64,000 nucleotides of DNA from the NCBI RefSeq assembly GCF_013344685.1, contig NZ_CP050137.1, positions 1,306,001-1,370,000 on the forward strand, given 5' to 3'. Source of the stretch: Sphingomonas sp. CL5.1 (GTDB taxonomy: Bacteria; Pseudomonadota; Alphaproteobacteria; Sphingomonadales; Sphingomonadaceae). Below the pieces are notes generated by a model that ran no database searches, had not been told where the DNA came from, and worked only from the letters and a program-made list of their open reading frames with translations. Every line of letters starts with the position of its first letter. Position 1 is the first letter of the stretch. This document shows positions 58,501 to 64,000 of this stretch, piece after piece. Position numbers and translations under genes: made by a program.

Positions 58501-58734
58501 ATCGTTGACCGTGGTGGTCAGCGAACGCTCGAAATTGGTGACGATGCGGTTGGACATGTCCTCCGGCGGCAAACCGGCATAGGTCCAGGCGATCGCGACC
58601 ACCGGGATGCGGATTTCGGGGAACATATCCACCGGGGTGCGCATCGCCGACATGACGCCGATGATCGCGATCAATATGGCCATGACGATGAATGTCAGCG
58701 GCCGGGTGAGCGCGATCCTGACGATACCGATCAT
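55534..58734 (-). CDS. RND efflux permease (HAE1/AcrB-like)
   Basis: The 1066-residue protein has the full RND length with a membrane helix (residues 12-30), two large periplasmic loops and eleven further helices. GILVDDATVTIEN contains the proton-relay Asp pair, and FFVPTVFALAHRK near the end is typical. It is the drug/proton antiporter of the tripartite pump. Its promoter is shared with the divergent LysR gene and contains a 31-bp palindrome. Substrate specificity is unknown. Confidence 0.95.
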   Translation of the reverse strand: MIGIVRIALTRPLTFIVMAILIAIIGVMSAMRTPVDMFPEIRIPVVAIAWTYAGLPPEDMSNRIVTNFERSLTTTVNDIEHIESQSLPGIGVVKVYFQPGADIRIATAQVTSISQTLLKQLPPGTNPPLILNYSASTVPILQLALSGKGLSEQELFDMGQNQIRPQLVTVHGLAMPYPSGGKQRQVQIDLDPLALQSKGLSAQDVSNAVAAQNQINPAGFVKIGPTQYSVQLNNAPSSIAALNDLPVKVVNGATIYMRDVAHVRDGNGPQTNVVHVEGRRSVLLTILKNGTTSTLAIIDGAKHALPRIAATLPDTLKILPIGDQSLFVKGAVKGVIQEGAIAAALTSLMILLFLGSWRSTVIIATSIPLAILAALAALAAFGQTLNVMTLGGLALAVGILVDDATVTIENINWHLEQGKGVTEAILDGAAQIVTPAFVSLLCICIVFVPMFFLPGVAGFLFVPMALSVVFSMIASFVLSRTLVPTMAMFLLKPHRPGEDAHAAGSATSHNPLVRFQRGFERRFEQTRAAYGGMLERTLGARKPFLIGFMAVVLVSFGLLPWLGSNFFPSVDSGQIAMHVRVPMGTRIEDTAARFDHITRAVRELIPADQLGSIADNIGLPVSSLNTVYSNSGTIGPQDGDMMITLKEHHRPTDEVVATLRRELPRRFPGTTFAFLPADITSQILNFGAPAPIDVQISGKDATANRAYAARLLAKMTAIPGLVDARIQQPGRSPQLDVDVDRSRIGQYGLSERDVTNSLSASLAGTAQSSPVFFVDPKTGVSYPVIAQAPEYLIGSISDLSNVPISGAAGSGVQPLGGLAEIRRSNALPVVSHRDIQPVIDIYASPQGRDLGAVAGDVHRAIKSLEKEVPKGATVTVRGQYATMNTAFSGLAFGLIGAVVLIYLLIVVNFQSWLDPFVIITALPAALAGIVWMLFITGTTLSVPALTGAIMCMGVATANSILVVSFARERLAVLGDATRAALEAGMVRFRPVLMTALAMIIGMAPMALGLGDGGEQNAPLGRAVIGGLICATIATLFFVPTVFALAHRKRDTAAARQPTVEMHPAHG

Positions 58735-58859
58735 CCAATACCCTCACCTGCGCCGCTGGCGGCTGGATGCCGCCGGGCCGTGAATCACCCACCTCTCCCG
58801 AAGAAGCCGGCGAACCGTCGCGCCTGCCTTCCCGGACAAGCGGCGCGGTTATTCGCCTG

Positions 58860-58890
58860 CGCAACGGGGTGCCGCCGGCAACCCATTGCG
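58860..58890. promoter_or_regulatory. 31-bp near-perfect palindrome in the RND/LysR divergent promoter
   Basis: Thirteen of fifteen symmetric pairs match around the single central base 58875 (arms begin CGCAA and end TTGCG). It is about 126 bases from the RND permease ATG and 80 from the LysR start. Both a DNA operator for a dimeric regulator and an RNA hairpin are possible. Confidence 0.55.
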
Positions 58891-58945
58891 GAAGCGCGCC
58901 AATGCGCCCTTGGTCGGGTCGCGTCTAATATATAATATGGCTCGA

Positions 58946-58955
58946 TTGATATCAA
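58946..58955. promoter_or_regulatory. TTGATATCAA palindrome just upstream of the LysR gene
   Basis: A perfect 10-bp palindrome in an AT-rich block (58925-58960), fifteen bases before the GTG. LysR-type proteins commonly bind T-N11-A sites in such intergenic gaps and repress their own gene. The AT-rich stretch also holds TATAAT-like hexamers for the divergent RND operon. Confidence 0.4.
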
Positions 58956-58969
58956 AAGAGACTTGATTC

Positions 58970-59878
58970 GTGGACCTTCGCCACCTGCGTTATTTCCTGT
59001 GCGTGGCCGAGGAGATGCACTTCGGCCGCGCGGCGCAGCGGCTCGGCATCTCCCAGCCGCCGCTCAGCCAGCAGATCCGCTCGCTGGAGGACGAGCTGGG
59101 CGTGCGGCTGTTCGACCGCACCAGCCGGCGCGTGCGGCTGACCGAGGCGGGCGAGCTGTTCGTGCCGGAGGCGCGGCAGACGCTGACGCAGGCGGAGCAT
59201 GCGATCGAGACGGCGCGGCTCGCGCGGCGCGGCGAGCTGGGGCGGCTGCGTGTCGGCTTCACCTCGTCCGGCCCGTTCGTGCCGCTGATCGCCTCCGCGC
59301 TCTACCGCTTCCGCGAGACGCATCCCGAGGTGGCGCTGACGCTGCGCGAGCTGGGCCGCGACGAGCAGATCGAGGAATTGCGGCGCGGCGGGCTGGACAT
59401 CGCGCTGGTGCGCGGCGTCGCCCCGCCGGCGCCGCTGCCCGATGTCCATGCCCGCTGCATCATCGAGGAGGACATGGTGGTCGCGATGCGCGCCGGACAC
59501 GCGCTGGCGGATCGCGCCGCCGATCCCGCCATCGCCGATTTCGCCGGCGTGCCGATGGTGCTCTACGCCGCGCCGCTCGGTGCCGGGTTCAACGAGCATT
59601 TCTTCGCCATGTGCCGCGAGGCGGGGTTCGAGCCGGACGTCGCGCATGAGGCGGGCAGCTTCGCCACCCTGCTCGGGCTGGTCGCGGCCGGGTTCGGCGC
59701 GACGGTCCTCGCGCGGTCGCTGGAGCGGCTGCATCTGGAGAATGTGATCTACCGCCGGCTCGACGCGCCGATCGCCAGCCGGCTGTGGCTGATCCACGCG
59801 ACGGCGCTTTCTCCCACCGGCCGCGCTTTTCGCGACGTGATCGACGAATTGCGGCTTGACGACACCGCCCCAACGTAA
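58970..59878 (+). CDS. LysR family transcriptional regulator
   Basis: The 302-residue protein has a canonical N-terminal helix-turn-helix (DLRHLRYFLCVAEEMHFGRAAQRLGISQPPLSQQIRSLE in pieces, about residues 1-62) and a substrate-binding domain (about 90-290) with GFTSSGPFVPL and ELGRDEQIEEL. The start is a GTG. It lies between two RND systems: divergent from one and 87 bases ahead of the MdtA-like gene. It probably regulates at least the divergent pump; which one is not evident from sequence. Confidence 0.93.
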   Translation: MDLRHLRYFLCVAEEMHFGRAAQRLGISQPPLSQQIRSLEDELGVRLFDRTSRRVRLTEAGELFVPEARQTLTQAEHAIETARLARRGELGRLRVGFTSSGPFVPLIASALYRFRETHPEVALTLRELGRDEQIEELRRGGLDIALVRGVAPPAPLPDVHARCIIEEDMVVAMRAGHALADRAADPAIADFAGVPMVLYAAPLGAGFNEHFFAMCREAGFEPDVAHEAGSFATLLGLVAAGFGATVLARSLERLHLENVIYRRLDAPIASRLWLIHATALSPTGRAFRDVIDELRLDDTAPT

Positions 59879-59965
59879 GGATCAGGAAAGGTAAAGGCAC
59901 AAAAGGCGACAGCGGGTGTTCGTGCGACATCCCGATCGGCATCGAAGAACAGGACGAAGGAACGC

Positions 59966-61237
59966 ATGACCGACGATCACGATCCGCTCCCTGCTTCTTC
60001 CGCCCCCGCCGGTGAACCGCCCGCCCGTCGCCGCCCGTGGAAGATCGTCGCGGCGATCGTCGTGGTGTTCGCGCTGATCGCGTTCGGCGCGAACCGCATC
60101 GCCAGGAGCGGCGGCAACCGCGGCGGCGGCCGTCCTCCGGCGGCGGTCGCGGTGGGCAAGGCGACGCCGCGCGACATACCGGTCAGCGTCACCGCGCTCG
60201 GCACCGTCCAGCCGATCGTCACCGCGACGGTGCGCGCCCAGCTCGCCGGCACCCTGTTCAAGCTGTTCTTCAAGGACGGCCAGATGGTGCGCGAGGGGCA
60301 GGTGCTGGCGCAGATCGATCCGCGCCCCTATGAGCTGGCGCTGGCGCAGGCGAAGGCCAATCTGGCGCGCGACGAGGCGCAGCTCGCCGCCGCGCAGGTC
60401 GACCTCAACCGCTACGAGACGCTGCTCAAGCAGGATTCGATCGCCAGCCAGCAGGTCGATACGCAGCGCGCCACCGTCCGCCAGCTCACCGGCACCGTCG
60501 CGGCGGACAAGGCGGCGATCGGCTCGGCGCAGCTCAACCTCACCTATACCTCGGTGAAGGCGCCCGTCACCGGGCGCGCCGGCATCCGTCAGGTCGATAT
60601 CGGCAATTACCTCACCCCCTCGGACACCAACGGCATCGTCGTGGTGACGCAGCTCGATCCGATCGACGTCGCCTTCTCGCTGCCGCAGGCGCAGCTTTCC
60701 GCGATCGGCCATGCGGCGGGGGCGGGCAGCGGGCTGCCGGTGCAGGCGCGCGATCAGGACGACAATAATGCGATCGCCACCGGGCGCTTCCTGACCTTCG
60801 ACAACCAGGTCGACACCACCACCGGCACGGTGAAGGCCAAGGCGCGGTTCGACAACAAGGGCAACGCGCTGTTCCCGAGCCAGTTCGTCAACGTCTCGAT
60901 GTTGACCAACACGCTCCACAATGTCGTCACCGTGCCGGTCAGCGCGGTGCGCCACGGCGCGCCGGGCGATTTCGTGTTCGTGCTGCGAGGCGATCGCACG
61001 GTGAAGCTGACGCCGGTGAAGATCGGCCCGAGCGCCAACGGACAGGTCGCGATCACCTCCGGCCTCGCGGCCGGCGCGACGGTGGTGATCGAGGGCGCCG
61101 ACGGGCTTGAGGACGGCTCCGCCGTGCGCCTGCCGGGCGACAAGGGCGGTCCGGGCGCAAGCGGCAAGGGAGGCAGGAGTGGCGCGGCCGGCGGCCAGGG
61201 CCGCCGTCATCGCGGCCAGGGCAACCAGGCGGGATGA
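59966..61237 (+). CDS. mdtA: MdtA-like RND efflux periplasmic adaptor
   Basis: The 423-residue protein has an N-terminal anchor (KIVAAIVVVFALIAFGAN), a lipoyl half-motif (VRAQLAGTLFKLFFKDGQMVREGQVLAQIDPRPYE), a coiled-coil hairpin (about 105-180), and VKAPVTGRAGIRQVDIGNYL, characteristic of MdtA. The C-terminus is an unusual Gly/Arg-rich tail (about residues 390-423). GAAGGAAC precedes the ATG. The stop overlaps the mdtB-like ATG by four bases. Confidence 0.9.
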   Translation: MTDDHDPLPASSAPAGEPPARRRPWKIVAAIVVVFALIAFGANRIARSGGNRGGGRPPAAVAVGKATPRDIPVSVTALGTVQPIVTATVRAQLAGTLFKLFFKDGQMVREGQVLAQIDPRPYELALAQAKANLARDEAQLAAAQVDLNRYETLLKQDSIASQQVDTQRATVRQLTGTVAADKAAIGSAQLNLTYTSVKAPVTGRAGIRQVDIGNYLTPSDTNGIVVVTQLDPIDVAFSLPQAQLSAIGHAAGAGSGLPVQARDQDDNNAIATGRFLTFDNQVDTTTGTVKAKARFDNKGNALFPSQFVNVSMLTNTLHNVVTVPVSAVRHGAPGDFVFVLRGDRTVKLTPVKIGPSANGQVAITSGLAAGATVVIEGADGLEDGSAVRLPGDKGGPGASGKGGRSGAAGGQGRRHRGQGNQAG

Positions 61238-64000
61238 CCGACACGGCCGCGTCCGCCGCGCCGCCGCCACCCCCGCCGCAGCCCGGCGGGCCGTCGCGCG
61301 CGTTCATCCTGCGCCCGGTGGCGACGACCTTGCTGATGGTGGCGATCCTGCTCGCCGGCCTCGTCGCCTATCGCTCGCTGCCGCTCTCCGCGCTGCCGGA
61401 GGTGGACTATCCGACGATCCAGGTTTCCACGCTCTATCCCGGCGCCAGCCCGGACGTGATGGCGCTGACCGTCACCTCGCCGCTGGAGCGCCAGTTCGGC
61501 CAGATGCCGGGGCTGACGCGGATGACCTCCGCCTCCTCGTCGGGCGCCTCGGTCATCACGCTGCAATTCCGGCTCGACCTGTCGCTCGACGTCGCGGAGC
61601 AGGAGGTGCAGGCGGCGATCAACGCGGCGAACACGCTGCTGCCGAGCGACCTGCCCGCGCCGCCGATCTACGCCAAGGTCAATCCGGCCGACGCGCCGAT
61701 CATCTCGCTCGGCGTCACGTCGGAGACGCGCCCGCTGGGCGAGGTGCAGGGGATCGTCGAGCGGCAGTTCTCGAACAAGATCGCGCAGGTCTCGGGCGTC
61801 GGCCTCGTCTCCATGTCGGGCGGGCAACGGCCGGCGGTGCGCATCCAGGCGAACGTCGCCGCGCTCGCCGCGCGCGGCCTGTCGCTGGAGACGATCCGCA
61901 CCGCGATCGGCAACGCCAACGCCAACGCCGCCAAGGGCAGCTTCGACGGCCCGACCAAGAGCTGGACGATCGACGCCAACGACCAGCTCGCCGACGTGGC
62001 GAGCTACCGCAACCTCGTCATCGCCTTCGCCAACGGCGCGCCGATCCGGCTGTCCGACGTCGCGGACGTGGTGCAATCGACCGAGAACGTGCGGCTCGGC
62101 TCGTGGATGAACGGCCAGCCGGCGGTGGTGATCGACGTGCAGCGCCAGCCGGGCGCCAACGTCATCGGCACGGTCGATGCGATCAAGGCATCGCTGCCCG
62201 ATCTGGAGGCGCAGCTTCCCGCCGACGTGCATGTGACGGTGCTGACCGACCGCACCGCCGGCATCCGCGCCTCGGTGTCGGACGTGAAGTTCGAGCTGGT
62301 GCTGGCGGTCGCGCTGGTGACGCTGGTGATCTTCCTGTTCCTCGGCTCGCTGCGCGCGACGGTGATCGCCAGCATCTCGGTGCCGCTGTCGCTCGTCGGC
62401 GCGTTCGCGGCGATGTATTTCATGGGCTTCTCGATCAACAATCTGACGCTCATGTCGCTGACCATCGCGAGCGGATTCGTGGTCGACGACGCGATCGTGG
62501 TGCTGGAGAACATCTCCCGCCATATCGAGGAGGGGATGCGCCCGTTCGAGGCGGCGCTGAGGGGCGCGAGCGAGATCGGCTTCACGATCATCTCGCTGAC
62601 GGTCAGCCTGATCGCGGTGCTGATCCCGCTGTTGTTCATGGGCGACGTGGTCGGCCGGCTGTTCCGCGAGTTCGCGGTGACGCTGGCGGTGACGATCCTG
62701 CTCTCCGCCGTGGTCGCGCTGACGCTCGTGCCGATGCTCTCGGCGCGCTGGCTGCGCGCGGAGCATGACGAGCGGCGCTATCGCATCTCCGAGATGACGC
62801 AGGGCTGGTTTGATCGCGTCGCGCAGCAATATGCCCGCGCGCTGGACTGGGTGATGCTGCGCCGGACGCTGACCTTGCTGGTGTTCGCCGGCACGCTCGT
62901 CGTCACCGCCATCCTGTTCTACGTCATCCCCAAGAACCTGTTCCCCGAGCAGGACACTGGCCAGATCGCGGTGACGACCACCGCCTCGCAGGACATCGGC
63001 TACACCCGCATGGCCGGCCTGCAACAGCAGATGGCGCAGGCGCTGCTCGCCGATCCTTCGGTGGCGAGCCTCAGCTCGGCGATCGGCGTGGACGGGCAGA
63101 ACGCCACGCTCTCGCAGGGCCGCATGATCGTCAACCTCAAGCCGGAGGGCCAGCGCGGCAATCTCGGCGAGGTGCTCGCCGGGCTGGAACGGGCGGCGGG
63201 CAAGGTGCCGGGGATGCGCGCCTATTTCCGCCCGGTGCAGGATCTGACGATCGACACCTCCACCGGGGTCAACGCCTATCGCTTCTCGTTGCAGGGTGCG
63301 GACGAGGGGCAGGTGGACGAATGGGGCGCGAAGCTCGCCGCAGCGCTGATGAAGGACCGCCATCTTAGCAACGTCACCTCGGACGTGCTGGCGGGCGGCC
63401 GCGCGGTGGTGGTGGACATCAACCGCGACACCGCCGGGCGGCTCGGCCTCAGCGCGCTCGCGATCGACAATGCGCTCTACGACGCCTTCGGCCAGCGCAT
63501 CGTCTCGACCATCTACACCCAGTCGAGCCAGAACCGCGTGATCCTCGAGGCGCAGCCGGGCAGCGTCACCGATCCGCAGGCGCTGGGCGATCTGCGCATC
63601 CCGCTGGCGGGCGGGACGAACGTGCCGCTCTCCGCCGTCGCGACGATCCGCACCACCGACGCGCCGCTGGTCGTCGCGCGCGAGGCGCAATTCCCGGCGG
63701 CGACGATCGGCTTCGATCTCGCGCCGGGCGTGTCGCTGGGCAGCGCGGTGTCGGCGATCGAGCGCGCGGAGAAGTCGATCGGCGTGCCACCCGCCATCTC
63801 GACCAACTTCACCGGCGCGGCGAGCGCGTTCAAATCCTCGCTGGCGAACGAATTGTGGCTGATCCTCGCCGCGATCGTCGTGGTCTATATCGTGCTGGGC
63901 GTGCTCTACGAGAGCTTCGTCCATCCGGTGACGATCCTCTCCACCCTGCCCTCCGCCGGGATCGGCGCATTGCTGTTCCTGTGGATGACGGGGCTGGGGC
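61234..64000 (+). CDS. mdtB: MdtB-like RND efflux permease (cut by window end)
   Basis: The first 922 codons are present; the open frame runs off the window. It begins with a Pro-rich tail, then FILRPVATTLLMVAILLAGLVAYRSLPLSALPEVDYPTIQVST (in shorter blocks), VVDDAIVVLENISRHIEEG with the proton-relay Asp pair, and LFPEQDTGQI in the second half. These are typical of MdtB/MdtC permeases. A second permease gene (mdtC-like) may follow, as is common in such operons. The ATG overlaps the mdtA stop. Confidence 0.92.
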   Translation, partial: MTDTAASAAPPPPPPQPGGPSRAFILRPVATTLLMVAILLAGLVAYRSLPLSALPEVDYPTIQVSTLYPGASPDVMALTVTSPLERQFGQMPGLTRMTSASSSGASVITLQFRLDLSLDVAEQEVQAAINAANTLLPSDLPAPPIYAKVNPADAPIISLGVTSETRPLGEVQGIVERQFSNKIAQVSGVGLVSMSGGQRPAVRIQANVAALAARGLSLETIRTAIGNANANAAKGSFDGPTKSWTIDANDQLADVASYRNLVIAFANGAPIRLSDVADVVQSTENVRLGSWMNGQPAVVIDVQRQPGANVIGTVDAIKASLPDLEAQLPADVHVTVLTDRTAGIRASVSDVKFELVLAVALVTLVIFLFLGSLRATVIASISVPLSLVGAFAAMYFMGFSINNLTLMSLTIASGFVVDDAIVVLENISRHIEEGMRPFEAALRGASEIGFTIISLTVSLIAVLIPLLFMGDVVGRLFREFAVTLAVTILLSAVVALTLVPMLSARWLRAEHDERRYRISEMTQGWFDRVAQQYARALDWVMLRRTLTLLVFAGTLVVTAILFYVIPKNLFPEQDTGQIAVTTTASQDIGYTRMAGLQQQMAQALLADPSVASLSSAIGVDGQNATLSQGRMIVNLKPEGQRGNLGEVLAGLERAAGKVPGMRAYFRPVQDLTIDTSTGVNAYRFSLQGADEGQVDEWGAKLAAALMKDRHLSNVTSDVLAGGRAVVVDINRDTAGRLGLSALAIDNALYDAFGQRIVSTIYTQSSQNRVILEAQPGSVTDPQALGDLRIPLAGGTNVPLSAVATIRTTDAPLVVAREAQFPAATIGFDLAPGVSLGSAVSAIERAEKSIGVPPAISTNFTGAASAFKSSLANELWLILAAIVVVYIVLGVLYESFVHPVTILSTLPSAGIGALLFLWMTGLG

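Noticed and set aside
58946-58955. TTGATATCAA as an FNR-type box
   Set aside because: The half-sites are directly joined; FNR/Crp sites need four bases between TTGAT and ATCAA.
61107-62768. 553-codon plus-strand frame inside the mdtB-like gene
   Set aside because: The mdtB-like frame starting at 61234 shows RND motifs and runs off the window; the other frame is low-complexity.

Overview
The window is 64 kb of very GC-rich, densely packed chromosomal DNA from an alphaproteobacterium, most likely a sphingomonad. This rests on the overall protein style: two large TonB-dependent receptors, NodT-type efflux lipoproteins, a CHASE3 hybrid kinase linked to CheR/CheB, and a cbb3 oxidase cluster with FNR-type boxes. 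No rRNA, tRNA, CRISPR array, prophage or insertion sequence was recognised, so genus-level placement is inference. The high GC content produces long open frames opposite real genes; these shadows were left out.

Layout. 0.2-6.1 kb: a small exported protein, a type I sulfatase, an MHS-family transporter and a GT-C-like membrane protein. 6.2-12.3 kb: a four-gene signalling unit (CHASE3-GAF hybrid kinase with three receivers, CheR, receiver-less CheB, REC-histidine kinase) followed by a DUF4126 membrane protein. 12.9-18.3 kb, minus strand: a five-gene acyl-CoA degradation operon (SDR, acyl-CoA dehydrogenase, CoA-transferase, thiolase, FAS1-like dehydratase), divergent from an IclR regulator and a fumarylacetoacetate hydrolase-fold enzyme; a 34-bp palindrome lies in the divergent gap. 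20.2-26.6 kb: a TonB receptor and two paralogous exported amidohydrolases, facing an Lrp/AsnC regulator across a double hairpin.

26.7-36.2 kb: hemN, a small cysteine-rich exported protein, then ccoNOQP and ccoGHIS, a full cbb3 cytochrome oxidase set with its assembly and copper-loading genes. FNR-type boxes stand before hemN and ccoN, so heme synthesis and the high-affinity oxidase are probably induced together when oxygen falls. 36.3-46 kb: a serine hydrolase, a TonB receptor, an OmpR-type two-component system, a CapA-like phosphoesterase and an M20 peptidase. Two nearly identical TGACAG direct-repeat sites with an 11-bp period precede the serine hydrolase and the CapA gene, suggesting a shared regulator.

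46-64 kb: an exported M3 oligopeptidase divergent from a four-gene AaeB-like efflux operon (FUSC, DUF1656, HlyD, outer membrane lipoprotein). This converges on a tripartite RND operon (permease, adaptor, outer membrane lipoprotein), which is divergent from a LysR gene and then an MdtA-MdtB-type RND system cut by the window end. The last third is therefore mainly an envelope efflux region.

The most interesting unexplained signals are regulatory: the paired TGACAG repeats, the two long palindromes in divergent promoters, the hairpin in the ccoN leader, and the CheR/CheB pair attached to a kinase with a long Glu/Gln-rich coiled coil. All motif calls were made by reading the sequence; no database or structure search was run.
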